Assembly (NCBI GenBank): GCA_003094535.1
Contig: NATV01000120.1
Coordinates: forward strand, 1 to 62,379
Direction of reading: 5' to 3'
From: a gamma proteobacterium symbiont of Ctena orbiculata
GTDB lineage: Bacteria > Pseudomonadota > Gammaproteobacteria > Chromatiales > Chromatiaceae
Length of the DNA: 62,379 nucleotides
Position 1 is the stretch's first letter, and the number at the start of each line of letters is the position of its first letter. The notes below the pieces were generated by a model. The model saw nothing but the letters and a program-made list of their open reading frames with translations, was not told where the DNA came from and made no database searches. Shown here piece by piece: positions 1 to 9,833 of the stretch. Made by a program: the position numbers and the translations under genes.

Positions 1-739
1 CAAGAGGCAACAGGTCACCGAATGAACTATTTATGGGGCAGCGAGAAGATTTGCTCGTTGCGTAATTGAATTGCAGTTATTACTTGAAACCGCGGTTTTT
101 TATCTCCACTTTCCTGCAAAGAATAGATTGGGGCTGTCATGCCCACTTGCAGGGAACGGCATGTGTTTTCATAATTCTATTTTCAAGGAACACGGCTGGA
201 ATGCGTATTCGATAGCGGAAAATTGGGAATATTATATTCAACTGGCTTTAGCTGGAAAAAAAGTAGTTTCAAATGAAAATGCCGTCATCTATTCACAAGT
301 TACAAACAATCTAAAATCAGGCGTAACACAGAGGCAAAGATGGCAGAGTGGTAGAATGGATACAGTATCCAGATATTGGAGGGATCTTTTAGATAAATAT
401 CAGAAAACAAAAGAGTTTTATCTTGTTGATGCATTGATCGAAGTTGTAAGACCTTCCCACGCAATACTTTTTTTTGGGTCAACCGCTTTTTTCCTTATAA
501 CTGCGGCTCTTTTTGTGCTTGCGGGAGTAAGTTATTTATCTCTATTCATACTGTCTATTGCTATCTTGCTGTCACAAGTCCTCTATTTTTTGTATGGACT
601 TGTCCTTCAAAAGGCACCGATGAAGACATGGTTATCACTACTGATGGTGCCGTACTATCTGTTATGGAAATTCATAATCAGCGTAAAGGGGGCATGGAAG
701 AAAAAAGAAAAAGAGTGGGTAAGAACAAAACGGCATTAG
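1..739 (+). pseudogene. C-terminal part of a family 2 glycosyltransferase, apparently frameshifted
   Basis: From about position 65 to the stop at 737-739 the frame encodes the second half of a processive GT2 glycosyltransferase: an acceptor-side segment ending in LAGNGMCF, an ENWEYY stretch where relatives have ED-W-E, the QRQRW (QxxRW) motif, then three to four hydrophobic segments and a basic tail. The nucleotide-sugar-binding half must lie upstream of the window. The frame has a TGA at 23-25. The preceding residues read better one frame over (SPNELFMGQREDLLVA at 15-62, then TAA), so a small insertion or deletion near 60-65 is likely; a TTG at 71 could only make a fragment. Such enzymes use UDP-sugars at the inner membrane in exopolysaccharide synthesis. 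The two following glycosyltransferase genes support this. A sequencing error at 60-65 is the main alternative. Confidence 0.55.
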
Positions 740-752
740 TGGAGTATCGTCA

Positions 753-1868
753 ATGATAAATGTCCTACATCTTCGCGATACTGATAGGGTATGCGGTCCA
801 GGTAAAACAATCATAGAAACCTGCTCAAGAATAAACAAAGAGAAGTATAATCTCTATATTGGTATATTCGTCAGGGGTGATGAAGAAAAAAACAAATATC
901 AAGCAGCTGCCGAAGAACGGGGTATTACGGTTTTACCCATTGTGATGAATCACAAACTTGATTTAGCGGTTGTATTCAGATTAATAAAAATTATCAAGAG
1001 ATATAAAATAGATGTATTGCATTCTCATGAATACAAATCAGATATCATTGCATTTCTCGCAGCGAAACTATCTCCCATAAAAATTGTAAGTACAGCACAT
1101 GGATGGATAGAAAATTCAACCAAAAGCAAGATGTATCTAAGGGCATCAAAAAATGTCCTAAAATATTTTAACAAGGTAATAGCAGTATCACCAAAAATCC
1201 GCAATGAACTGCTCAAATACAAGATAAAAGAGGATAAATGCCAGCTAATTTACAATGCGATTGTTATAGAAAACTACGTGTCTGGAGCATATGAAAAAAA
1301 CATATTGCGCAATAGATACAAACTAGATAAAAATGACTTCCTCATTGGTAATATTGGAAGACTCAGCAAGGAAAAAGGTCAAAAGGATTTTGTAACGGCT
1401 GCAACAGCCATTGCAGAGAGGCATGAAAATATCTATTTCTTTCTGATTGGAGATGGGCCCGAGAAGGATGCGTTAGCAACCTTGATAAATAATAGTGGAT
1501 TGCAGGATAGGATATTTCTTACCGGGCATTATCACGATATCAAGCCGGTTTTTCAGGATCTTGATGCGGTAGGGCTGACTTCATATACCGAAGGTTTCCC
1601 CAATGTTTTGCTGGAGTCATTGATTATGAGAAAGCCAATTTTTGGTACTGACGTAGGAGGTGTAAGAGATATTATTATTGACCAGGAGACTGGGCAGTTG
1701 ATTCAACCTAATGATATCGCCGCGATAACGGATTGCATGGAATTCATAATTAACAATCCTGACGAGTGCAAACACCAGGTTACCAAAGGTGTACAATTAA
1801 TTGAGGAAAGGTATGACTTTAAAATAAGGATCAACAAAATAGAAAAACTTTATTCAGAGTTATTTTAG
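753..1868 (+). CDS. Family 4 glycosyltransferase (GT-B fold), polysaccharide synthesis
   Basis: This 371-residue protein is a complete two-domain GT-B glycosyltransferase. The N-terminal part (about 1-180) is the acceptor domain. The C-terminal part starts at GNIGRLSKEKG, continues with FFLIGDGPEK, and carries the retaining-enzyme EX7E motif as EGFPNVLLE followed by DVGGVRDI. It would transfer an activated sugar onto a lipid-linked or growing glycan at the cytoplasmic face of the inner membrane; donor and acceptor cannot be read from the sequence. The ATG at 753 follows GGAG at 741-744 and lies 13 bases after the preceding stop, so the genes are probably cotranscribed. Base composition is clearly more AT-rich than the core genes from 2906 onward, which suggests an exchanged polysaccharide locus. 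Confidence 0.88.
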   Translation: MINVLHLRDTDRVCGPGKTIIETCSRINKEKYNLYIGIFVRGDEEKNKYQAAAEERGITVLPIVMNHKLDLAVVFRLIKIIKRYKIDVLHSHEYKSDIIAFLAAKLSPIKIVSTAHGWIENSTKSKMYLRASKNVLKYFNKVIAVSPKIRNELLKYKIKEDKCQLIYNAIVIENYVSGAYEKNILRNRYKLDKNDFLIGNIGRLSKEKGQKDFVTAATAIAERHENIYFFLIGDGPEKDALATLINNSGLQDRIFLTGHYHDIKPVFQDLDAVGLTSYTEGFPNVLLESLIMRKPIFGTDVGGVRDIIIDQETGQLIQPNDIAAITDCMEFIINNPDECKHQVTKGVQLIEERYDFKIRINKIEKLYSELF

Positions 1869-1873
1869 CTAGT

Positions 1874-2845
1874 ATGAACAAAGTCGTAGTTGCTACCGAT
1901 GTCTGGATCAAGCAGGATAATAAATGGCAGGAGTCAACCCGCTACCTATTTGATAAACCGGTTTCAGATAAGGGTATAAAAATATCGTTAAAAACGGTTT
2001 ATAAACTGCTGTCCGAAAGGGATTGTTATGATGTATTTGTCTCGGCGGATGTAAGAACGGCAGTAATATATGGAATCGTGAGATATATAACCAGACTCAA
2101 AAAGCCAAAACACATCGTTCTGGAACTCAGGCTGGATGAGGAAAGAGATACGCTGAGATGGAAACTCAAGAGATTGGTGCAAAGCGCAGCGTTTTCAACC
2201 GTAGACAAAGTGTTTGTATCAGCAAAAAAAGAGATCGAAATGTACGCTTCACGCTTGAAGCAACCAACCGCTAAATTTGAATTTCTACCCTTTCATACCA
2301 ATGTTGTAAATCCCGCAATCGTTGAAGGTGAAGGAAGGTATATATTCAGTGCAGGAAGGACGGGGAGAGATTACAGGACATTAATCGAGGCTGTAAAGGA
2401 TGAAGCTTACGAGGTCGTAATTGTCAGTGACTCAAGCAGTGTTGATGGCATGGAAATCCCTAAAAATGTAACCGTCTACGAGAATATAGATTATTCAGAG
2501 TATAGGGAATTGTTAACCAATGCTTTTATGGTTGTACTGCCGTTATACGAGCATATCTACTCTTCGGGTCAAGTGGTCGTACTGGAAAGCATGGCAATGG
2601 GCAAGCCTGTGATAACAAACAAATGTGTTGGCACCGAGGATTATATTATCGATGGAGAGACTGGCCTGCTGTTGGAGGAGAGAGATCCGGATCTATTTAA
2701 GGAGGCGATTAACAAAATGTATGAAGACAGGGTGCTGAGAGATAATATAAAAGACAAAGCAATGAATGCAATCAACGAGAAGCATACTTTCAGAATTTAT
2801 GTGGACACCGTATTGGAGGAGGCCCACCGGCAGGGCTCAGTTTAG
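1874..2845 (+). CDS. Family 4-type glycosyltransferase
   Basis: This 323-residue glycosyltransferase has a recognisable C-terminal nucleotide-sugar domain: FSAGRTGRDYRTLIEAV, then SSGQVVVLESMAMGKPVI and GTEDYIIDGETGLLLE, typical of GT4 enzymes. The N-terminal half is divergent, so the acceptor is unknown. It starts 5 bases after the preceding glycosyltransferase stop and is the last gene of this cluster; the next gene (glnD) runs the opposite way. It shares the AT-rich composition of its two upstream neighbours. Exopolysaccharide or exosortase-linked glycan assembly is the likely pathway by context only. Confidence 0.82.
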   Translation: MNKVVVATDVWIKQDNKWQESTRYLFDKPVSDKGIKISLKTVYKLLSERDCYDVFVSADVRTAVIYGIVRYITRLKKPKHIVLELRLDEERDTLRWKLKRLVQSAAFSTVDKVFVSAKKEIEMYASRLKQPTAKFEFLPFHTNVVNPAIVEGEGRYIFSAGRTGRDYRTLIEAVKDEAYEVVIVSDSSSVDGMEIPKNVTVYENIDYSEYRELLTNAFMVVLPLYEHIYSSGQVVVLESMAMGKPVITNKCVGTEDYIIDGETGLLLEERDPDLFKEAINKMYEDRVLRDNIKDKAMNAINEKHTFRIYVDTVLEEAHRQGSV

Positions 2846-2905
2846 AGCGGCTCAACGAACGAAGCTGAATTACTTAAGCCAGTGTTGGTCAGGAATTTGA
2901 AAAAG

Positions 2906-5539
2906 TCATTCGGCCATTTTTTGTAAAACAGTATCTTTCAGGCATTGTAGTTTGTCATCGTCCAGAATTGGATTGTCATCCCTGTCTGTAATAAAAAAAA
3001 TATCTTCTACTTGCGCGCCCAATGTGGTTATTTTAGAGTGTTTCAGCCTTATTTTGCATTCAGCGAAAGCCTGACCGATATTGGAAAGAAGCCCAGGTCT
3101 GTCCAGGGTGACGAGGCGCATCGTTGTTCGTTCAAGTTTTTGTTCCTGGGTGAAGTTGATGTAGGTTTCGTAATCAAAATGCTTGTGCTTGCGCGGAATG
3201 CGTCGTGAAACTTTTAAAGGCTGGGTGCCTTCATGGCACAATCCTTCAGAGAGAGTGGAGATGATCTCTTCACTGCGCCTGCCCATCTCGACAGGACTGC
3301 CATCCTGCTCCAGCACCAGGTAAGAATTCAAAGAGTAACCGTCAGATGTACTCATTACCCGGGCATTAACAATAGATAGTGCCAATTGATCAAGCAGCGT
3401 GGTGGTAACCGCAAAAAGATTATCCCTGTCTAATCCATAGATTAGAACTTCACTGCCGCCGCGTTTTTCTGTTTGACGCATCTGTATCAATGGAAACTCG
3501 GATTTTGGCGTATTAAGAATGGCCTGTGTGTGGCGTTTTATGGCGTTTGGGGAGTGAGTCAGAAAATACTCTTTGGTAAATGTCTCCCATAAGCCGCTAA
3601 TCGATTGCTCCGGTATTGCCTGTAATAGAAGCTGATGTAACGCCTCAGACTGTTTCTCCCGTATCAAATCTTCTTGGGCGAGAGGATTTTCCAATCCCCT
3701 TATCAGTGCGCGTCGTGTTGCATTGAAGAGATCACGTAACAGAGAGTCTTTCCATGAATTCCATGCGCCAGGGTTGGTTGCCCTGCTGTCGGCAAAAGTA
3801 AGCAGATAGAGATAGGTCAAACGGTTTAAGTCGCCTACAAGCGCGGCAAAATCCTGAACAACTTCCGGATCCGTTATATCCTTGCGTTGGGCCGTCATCG
3901 ACATGACTAGGTGGTGGCGTACGAGCCAACTCACCAAGTGGCTGTCGTATTGGCTCAAGTGGTGAAGACGACAGAAATCGTATGCGTCAATTGCGCCAAG
4001 TTCAGAATGATTTCCACCACGACCTTTGGCGATATCATGAAAAAGAGCAGCTAGATAGATGAGCTCCTCTTTGGGCAGGGTATTCATCAGCTGGGTGCAG
4101 AGTGGATATTCATCGGCATACTTTTTCGTGGTCAGACGACGTAGATTTCGTATCACCATGAGCGTGTGTTCGTCTACGGTATAGACATGGAAAAGGTCAT
4201 ACTGCATTCGTCCAACTATGTTTTCGAAGATCGGTATGTAGACCGCCAACACCCCATAGACATTCATACGCCTAAGGGCATGTGTAATACCAACAGGTTG
4301 ACGAAGTATCTCCATAAACAGACTTTGGGCGCGGATATCCTGGCGGAAGTTTTCATCAATCAGATAGGTGTGATTGCGAATCAGGCGAATGGTACTGGCC
4401 CGGACACCCCTTATTTCGGGATTATCCTCCATGATAAGGAATAACTCCAAAAGCGCAGTAGGATAACGTTTGAAAATACTCTTATCTGTGACTTCGAGAA
4501 AGTATCCACGCCTCTGAAAACGTTTGTTTATCGCGACCGGTTCACCCAATTCATTCTCGAAGAGTATATCCTCCTGAAAGTGTTGCAGGAGCATCTCATT
4601 GAGCCGGCTCAGTTCCATGACGGTGCGGTAGTAATCACGCATAAAGCACTCGACAGCCATGTTGGCATGATCAGCATCATAACCCAGGTAGGAGGCAAGC
4701 GTGCGCTGGTGGTCGAACAGCAGGCGGTCATCATGGCGACCAGTAAGCAGATGCAGCGCGAATCTAACCCGCCATAAATGCTCCTGTCCCTCGATCAGGG
4801 TGAGGTACTCGGCTTCAGTCAGGAAGTTGTACGCCACTAGGTCGTGCAGATTTTTGATCTGGAAGTGGCGTTTAGCCACCCAACCGATCATTTGAATGTC
4901 ACGCAATCCTCCTGGACTCTCTTTGATATTTGGCTCGAGATTGCTGATGGTGTCATCATGCTTAGCGTGGCGAACGCGTTGTTCATTCCACTTGGCCTCG
5001 AAAAAGTCGTGGCTGTTCCACATCCGCTTAGGTCCTGTGGCCTCGAGCATCTCTTCAAACAACCTGCTCGAACCCACAAGGCGCCGTGACTCGATCAGGT
5101 TGGTCATTACAGTAATATCCTGATCCGCCTCGCGAACGCAGTCGTCAATGGTGCGAACGCTGTGCCCGACATCAAGTCCTATGTCCCAGAGAAGGGTGAG
5201 AAACTGTTCGAGGGATTCCTTGAATGACTCAAACAGATCTTCATTATCGAGTAGGATCAGCAGATCGATATCTGATGCTGGATGGAGTTCTCCTCGCCCA
5301 TAGCCACCGACTGCTACAAGGCAGGCATCAATGGAGGGAGCAAAAAAGCGGTTCCAGACGCGGACAAGGATTTCATCCATTAACAGTGCGCGCTCGGTGA
5401 CCAGCTTGCTAATGGGTGTCTGGCCGGTAGAGAAGCGCTGTTTGGCTCCTTCCGCATAGTGTTTCAGGATGACCTTGCAGGGTTGAATGGGCGAGCCGTC
5501 CTCTGCAAATGCCTGATTCAAGGATGAGAAGTCGATCAT
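2906..5539 (-). CDS. glnD: Bifunctional uridylyltransferase / uridylyl-removing enzyme GlnD
   Basis: GlnD senses glutamine and uridylylates or deuridylylates the PII proteins (GlnB/GlnK), setting nitrogen assimilation. At 877 residues it is close to the usual length of about 890. The nucleotidyltransferase motif GGYGRGEL lies at residues 78-85 with the catalytic SDIDLL aspartates at 90 and 92. The HD hydrolase domain is marked by ALFHDIAKGRGG near residue 500. Two ACT domains follow at the C terminus, the last beginning MRLVTLDRPGLLSNIG. The start is the ATG at 5539. It lies 23 bases downstream of the map stop on the same strand, so map and glnD are probably one operon, as in other gammaproteobacteria. 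Confidence 0.97.
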   Translation of the reverse strand: MIDFSSLNQAFAEDGSPIQPCKVILKHYAEGAKQRFSTGQTPISKLVTERALLMDEILVRVWNRFFAPSIDACLVAVGGYGRGELHPASDIDLLILLDNEDLFESFKESLEQFLTLLWDIGLDVGHSVRTIDDCVREADQDITVMTNLIESRRLVGSSRLFEEMLEATGPKRMWNSHDFFEAKWNEQRVRHAKHDDTISNLEPNIKESPGGLRDIQMIGWVAKRHFQIKNLHDLVAYNFLTEAEYLTLIEGQEHLWRVRFALHLLTGRHDDRLLFDHQRTLASYLGYDADHANMAVECFMRDYYRTVMELSRLNEMLLQHFQEDILFENELGEPVAINKRFQRRGYFLEVTDKSIFKRYPTALLELFLIMEDNPEIRGVRASTIRLIRNHTYLIDENFRQDIRAQSLFMEILRQPVGITHALRRMNVYGVLAVYIPIFENIVGRMQYDLFHVYTVDEHTLMVIRNLRRLTTKKYADEYPLCTQLMNTLPKEELIYLAALFHDIAKGRGGNHSELGAIDAYDFCRLHHLSQYDSHLVSWLVRHHLVMSMTAQRKDITDPEVVQDFAALVGDLNRLTYLYLLTFADSRATNPGAWNSWKDSLLRDLFNATRRALIRGLENPLAQEDLIREKQSEALHQLLLQAIPEQSISGLWETFTKEYFLTHSPNAIKRHTQAILNTPKSEFPLIQMRQTEKRGGSEVLIYGLDRDNLFAVTTTLLDQLALSIVNARVMSTSDGYSLNSYLVLEQDGSPVEMGRRSEEIISTLSEGLCHEGTQPLKVSRRIPRKHKHFDYETYINFTQEQKLERTTMRLVTLDRPGLLSNIGQAFAECKIRLKHSKITTLGAQVEDIFFITDRDDNPILDDDKLQCLKDTVLQKMAE

Positions 5540-5562
5540 CGCTTAATCAGTTCGACTTCTTT

Positions 5563-6339
5563 TCATGGGACTCTGCCTTGCTCTTCATCGCGTAATGTAA
5601 GCACCTCAAAACCATCATCCTTGACCAGTATAGTGTGTTCGAACTGTGCCGAGAGGCTGCGGTCCTTGGTGACAACCGTCCAACCGTCGGGTTTGAGTTT
5701 TACCTGCTGTTTGCCGGCATTGACCATGGGTTCAATGGTAAAGCACATCCCCGGCTGCAGTTCTGTGCCGGTACCTGGTTGACCATAGTGGAGTATCTGC
5801 GGGTCCTCATGGAATTCACGTCCGATACCATGCCCGCAATATTCACGCACTATGGAGTAGTTGTAGCTCTCGACGTGGGTCTGGATGGCATGCCCGATAT
5901 CTCCCAGGCGACAACCCGGTCGCACCTGTTTGATACCGATCCAGAGCGCCTGCTGGGTAACGTCGATCAGCCGTTTGGCCAAAACGGAGGGCTGTCCGAC
6001 ACAGAACATCTTACTGGTATCGCCATGGTAGCCATCCTTGATGACGGTAATGTCAATGTTCACGATATCCCCTTTCTTCAACCGCTTCTCGCTGGGTATA
6101 CCATGGCAGACAACCTGATTGACCGAGGTACAGATCGATCTGGGAAAGCCGCGGTAGTTGAGAGGCGCGGGGATGGCATCCTGTTCATTGACAATGTAGT
6201 CGTGACATATTTTATCCAGTTCGAGGGTGGTGATGCCCGGCCGGACATGGGGAATGATCATCTCCAATACCTCTGCCGCCAGTTTTCCGGCGACGCGCAT
6301 TTTTGCGATCTCTTCTGCTGTTTTTATTGTGATACCCAT
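5563..6339 (-). CDS. map: Type I methionine aminopeptidase
   Basis: Map removes the initiator methionine from new proteins. From the ATG at 6339 it is 258 residues, matching the roughly 264 of E. coli. The five metal ligands are visible at D96, D107, H170, E203 and E234, with the substrate-binding H79. A longer open frame continues upstream to 6441, but the extra 34 residues have no counterpart in the family, so I chose the internal start at MGITIKTAEE even though no strong ribosome-binding site precedes it. The gene is divergent from rpsB, the classic map/rpsB arrangement, and is followed by glnD on the same strand. Confidence 0.96.
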   Translation of the reverse strand: MGITIKTAEEIAKMRVAGKLAAEVLEMIIPHVRPGITTLELDKICHDYIVNEQDAIPAPLNYRGFPRSICTSVNQVVCHGIPSEKRLKKGDIVNIDITVIKDGYHGDTSKMFCVGQPSVLAKRLIDVTQQALWIGIKQVRPGCRLGDIGHAIQTHVESYNYSIVREYCGHGIGREFHEDPQILHYGQPGTGTELQPGMCFTIEPMVNAGKQQVKLKPDGWTVVTKDRSLSAQFEHTILVKDDGFEVLTLRDEEQGRVP

Positions 6340-6631
6340 CTGAAAATGTTTGAAAATCCGGGGAATTGAAGCGGCTCGGGGGGTGTGGTGCGTTTGTCGC
6401 AACAAGCAGGTTATGGTATAAAACGCCCCGCCGAATCGCAAACGCTTCGGCTAGCTAATTCCGTTGTGACTACATGGTAATCACGGCGACAAATGACACA
6501 CACATATCGTCACATGGGCCTGGGTGCCGTAGGATATCGTGATTTTAAGTGGATAATGCTTATAAATCAGAGTCTTATGGTTGGGTCATGGGGTATGTGG
6601 AGGTACAACCCGATACAATCAGGAGCCACTC
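6340..6631. promoter_or_regulatory. map / rpsB divergent intergenic region and rpsB leader
   Basis: These 292 bases separate the divergent map and rpsB genes and must hold both promoters. A clear SD sequence AGGAG (6621-6625) sets the rpsB start. Just before it, GGTTG (6579-6583) can pair with CAACC (6606-6610). In gammaproteobacteria the rpsB leader is known to be a structured target for S2 autoregulation, so this may be the equivalent, but I could not confirm the conserved structure. GATAAT at 6552 and TATAAA at 6561 are possible -10 elements; neither has a good -35 at 17 bases. Confidence 0.35.
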
Positions 6632-7381
6632 ATGAGTGAAGTATCAATGCGCCAGATGCTTGAGGCAGGCGTGCATTTTGGGCATCAGACCCGCTATTGG
6701 AACCCGAAAATGGGTTCATACATCTTTGGTCATCGGAACAAGATTCATATCGTCAACCTTGAGAAGACCATGCCATTGTTCAAGGATGCGCTGAACTTCA
6801 TCGGATCCCTCTCCGCCAACGGCGGCAAAGTTCTCTTCGTCGGAACCAAGCGGGCAGCCCAGGGAGTGATTCGCGAAGAGGCGGATCGTTGCGCCATGCC
6901 GTTCGTCAACCATCGTTGGCTGGGCGGCATGCTGACCAATTTCAAGACCATCAAGCAGTCGATCAAGCGTCTCAAAGAGTTGGAGGCGATGTTTGAGGAC
7001 GGCAGCGTCGAACAGCGCTTCAGCAAGAAGGAGGCGCTTGGCCTGAGCAGGGAGCTGGAGAAACTGGAGCGCAGCCTGGGTGGCATTAAGGACATGAACG
7101 GACTGCCGGATGCACTTTTTATTATCGATGTGGGTCATGAAAAGAATGCTGTGGCCGAGGCAAGAAAACTGGGAATTCCCGTCATCGGGGTGGTGGATAC
7201 CAATAACGACCCGGATGGCATCGACTACGTGATCCCTGGCAACGATGACGCGATTCGCGCCATTCAACTCTATGTACAGGGGGCATCGGCAGCCATTCTC
7301 GAAGGTCGGGCGAGTGCTGCGAACATGGTTGCCGGCGACAGCAACGAAGAGTTTGTCGAGGTATCGGAGGGCGGTTCCTGA
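6632..7381 (+). CDS. rpsB: 30S ribosomal protein S2
   Basis: Ribosomal protein S2, 249 residues, recognised by [15 protein letters not shown] near the N terminus, FVGTKRAAQ, the [12 protein letters not shown] segment and [19 protein letters not shown]. It binds late to the 30S subunit and is needed for S1 attachment. The frame is open upstream to 6581, but the ATG at 6632 with AGGAG six bases before it matches the family N terminus. The gene is followed 105 bases later by tsf, the conserved ribosomal protein/elongation factor pair. No convincing terminator was seen in that gap, so cotranscription is likely. Confidence 0.97.
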   Translation: MSEVSMRQMLEAGVHFGHQTRYWNPKMGSYIFGHRNKIHIVNLEKTMPLFKDALNFIGSLSANGGKVLFVGTKRAAQGVIREEADRCAMPFVNHRWLGGMLTNFKTIKQSIKRLKELEAMFEDGSVEQRFSKKEALGLSRELEKLERSLGGIKDMNGLPDALFIIDVGHEKNAVAEARKLGIPVIGVVDTNNDPDGIDYVIPGNDDAIRAIQLYVQGASAAILEGRASAANMVAGDSNEEFVEVSEGGS

Positions 7382-7486
7382 ATCCTTAGAGGATCGGATT
7401 CGCCGGCTGGCGATAGGCGCTTGCCCAATCGCAACGGTATCCACAACTAACTTATTTCAGTTTTACAAATTAAGGGTAGACAGACT

Positions 7487-8371
7487 ATGGCGATTACAGC
7501 CTCTCTGGTTAAGGAACTGCGCGAACGTACCGGCGCAGGCATGATGGAGTGCAAGAAGGCACTGGTTGAGACCGATGGTGATATAGATGCCGCCATTGAA
7601 CAGATGCGCAAATCCGGTCAGGCCAAAGCGGCCAAAAAGGCCGGGCGCATCGCTGCTGAAGGTGTAATAGTGACCAGCTTCAGCGAGGACTGCAGCGAAG
7701 CGGCAATGCTCGAGGTCAACTGTGAAACCGACTTTGTCGGTAAAGACGAGAATTTCACCTCGTTCGCAAAGGCAGTGGCCGAGCGCGTACTGGCGGGTGG
7801 TGCCGATGATGTGGCGGCGCTTATGGAACAGCCCTTGCACGAGGGTGAGGAAACGACAGTCAATCAGGCCCGTGAAGCGCTTATATCAAAGCTTGGCGAG
7901 AACATGAACGTACGTCGCTTTACCCGTATCCGGGCTGGCAGCGGCAAGCTAACCAGCTATCGGCACGGGGTTCGTATCGGCGTCGTGATCGAGCTTGAAG
8001 GCGGCGATGAGGAACTCGGCAAGGATCTGGCGATGCATATCGCCGCGACCAATCCTATCTGTCTCTCAGCGGATCAGATGCCGCAGGATCTGCTCGACAA
8101 GGAGCGTGATATTGTTACCGCCCAGGCGAAGGAGAGCGGCAAGCCGGATGAGATTATTGCCAAAATGGTGGATGGCCGGATGCGCAAGTACCTGGCCGAG
8201 AACACGTTGCTTGGCCAGGCCTTCGTCAAGGATCCCGATATGACGGTGGAAAAACTGCTGAAGAGCAAATCTGCCTCGATCGCCCAGTACTCCCGATTCG
8301 AGGTCGGTGAGGGCATCGAGAAGAAGCAGGAGAATTTTGCTGAAGAGGTTATGGCGCAGGCAAAGATGTAA
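7487..8371 (+). CDS. tsf: Elongation factor Ts
   Basis: EF-Ts is the guanine-nucleotide exchange factor that recharges EF-Tu during translation. The 294-residue protein starts with the UBA-like domain ([17 protein letters not shown]), then contains the signature [12 protein letters not shown] in the core domain and the dimerisation region toward the C terminus. Length and order match the family. The ATG at 7487 follows a weak AAGGG sequence. It lies between rpsB and pyrH, as in most proteobacteria. Confidence 0.97.
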   Translation: MAITASLVKELRERTGAGMMECKKALVETDGDIDAAIEQMRKSGQAKAAKKAGRIAAEGVIVTSFSEDCSEAAMLEVNCETDFVGKDENFTSFAKAVAERVLAGGADDVAALMEQPLHEGEETTVNQAREALISKLGENMNVRRFTRIRAGSGKLTSYRHGVRIGVVIELEGGDEELGKDLAMHIAATNPICLSADQMPQDLLDKERDIVTAQAKESGKPDEIIAKMVDGRMRKYLAENTLLGQAFVKDPDMTVEKLLKSKSASIAQYSRFEVGEGIEKKQENFAEEVMAQAKM

Positions 8372-8388
8372 CCGGGATAAGGCTGTCG

Positions 8389-9111
8389 ATGACTGATCTG
8401 ATTTGCCAACGCATTTTGCTAAAACTCAGTGGCGAGGCCCTCATGGGAGGAGGGGAATTCGGTATCGACCCGCAGGTTATCCGGCGGGTTTCCGAAGAGA
8501 TCAGGGAGCTGGTCAATTCCGGAGTCCAGATCGGACTGGTGATCGGCGGCGGCAACATCTTCCGTGGCGCGGGTCTGGCAGATGGTGGATTCGACAGAGT
8601 CCGCGGCGATCACATGGGGATGTTGGCCACGGTCATGAATTCATTGGCGATGCAGGATGCACTGTCGCGGGCGGAGGTCGATGCCATGGTCTTTTCAGCG
8701 CTGCATATGCCCGATGTCTGCGAGACATTCACCGCGAGAGGAGCCAGAAAGGCCCTCGATGAGGGTCAAGTGGCGATTTTGGCCGCGGGTACCGGCAATC
8801 CCTATTTCACCACCGATTCGGCAGCCAGTCTCCGCGCAGTGGAGATAAACGCCGATTTGATGATCAAAGCGACTAAGGTCAATGGTGTCTATTCGGCAGA
8901 TCCAGTTAAGGACTCACAGGCTGTCTTTTATCCTCAATTGACTTATGATCGTGCTTTGGCGGAAAACCTGCAGGTGATGGATGCGACGGCAATCGTACTA
9001 TGCAGGGACAACGAGATGCCGCTACGCATCATGAATATTAACGATCCTGGCGCGCTGATGCGCTTGATGCGGGGCGAGGAGATCGGTTCACTAGTGGTAA
9101 AAGGCGGCTGA
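8389..9111 (+). CDS. pyrH: UMP kinase
   Basis: PyrH phosphorylates UMP to UDP with ATP, an essential pyrimidine step and a member of the amino-acid-kinase fold. The 240-residue protein has [11 protein letters not shown] at the nucleotide site, [12 protein letters not shown], the [15 protein letters not shown] helix and [13 protein letters not shown]. It begins 17 bases after tsf and ends one base before the frr start, so translation of pyrH and frr is probably coupled. The order tsf-pyrH-frr is conserved across bacteria. Confidence 0.97.
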   Translation: MTDLICQRILLKLSGEALMGGGEFGIDPQVIRRVSEEIRELVNSGVQIGLVIGGGNIFRGAGLADGGFDRVRGDHMGMLATVMNSLAMQDALSRAEVDAMVFSALHMPDVCETFTARGARKALDEGQVAILAAGTGNPYFTTDSAASLRAVEINADLMIKATKVNGVYSADPVKDSQAVFYPQLTYDRALAENLQVMDATAIVLCRDNEMPLRIMNINDPGALMRLMRGEEIGSLVVKGG

Positions 9112-9112
9112 G

Positions 9113-9670
9113 ATGATAGACGACATTAAGAGTGATGCTAATACCCGTATGGGAAAGAGTGTTGAGTCTTTGGTCCACGAACTGGCCAAAGTACGCACCG
9201 GAAGGGCACATCCCAGTCTTCTGGACCATATAAGAGTCGACTATTATGGTTCTGAAGTTCCGATCAGTCAGGTTGCCAACATCAACGTCGAGGATGCGCG
9301 AACCCTGACTGTGGTTCCCTGGGAAAAGACGATGGTATCGGTAGTCGAGAAAGCGATACTCACTTCCGATCTGGGCCTCAATCCAATGAGTGCGGGAACG
9401 GTTATCCGGGTTCCTATGCCGCCCTTGACCGAAGAGCGGCGCAAAGACCTGATACGTGTCGTGCGCCATGAGGCGGAAGGTGCTAAGGTGGCAATACGGA
9501 ATATTCGTCGCGACGCCAACCACGATCTCAAGGATCTGGTAAAGGAGAAGATGATTTCAGAGGATGACGAGCGACGCGGTCAGGACGTCATCCAGAATCT
9601 GACCGACCAGCATATCAAACAGGTTGACGAATTGTTGGGTGAGAAGGAAAAGGATCTCATGGAGATCTAG
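9113..9670 (+). CDS. frr: Ribosome recycling factor
   Basis: RRF splits post-termination ribosomes together with EF-G. The 185 residues are exactly the family length. Visible signatures are [15 protein letters not shown] in the first helix, [14 protein letters not shown], and [28 protein letters not shown] in the hinge and long-helix region (shown here as separate family landmarks). The ATG lies one base after the pyrH stop. A 163-base gap to uppS follows in which I see no hairpin terminator. Confidence 0.97.
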   Translation: MIDDIKSDANTRMGKSVESLVHELAKVRTGRAHPSLLDHIRVDYYGSEVPISQVANINVEDARTLTVVPWEKTMVSVVEKAILTSDLGLNPMSAGTVIRVPMPPLTEERRKDLIRVVRHEAEGAKVAIRNIRRDANHDLKDLVKEKMISEDDERRGQDVIQNLTDQHIKQVDELLGEKEKDLMEI

Positions 9671-9833
9671 CGGCACTGCCCGGTTTGTAGTGACACGGTT
9701 TGTTGGCAATCCAAAGTTGAATGCCGTGATTCCCCGAGCTCCCATCATCTGAAGCCCATCCGGATCGAACCATTTTTCATGACTTCAAAGCGACCAGGAC
9801 TCTATTCAACTTTCAGCTGGGGATTCTAGGGCA

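Noticed and set aside
6340-6441. A longer N terminus for methionine aminopeptidase starting at 6441
   Set aside because: The extra 34 residues have no counterpart in the family, and the internal ATG at 6339 gives the expected length and N terminus.
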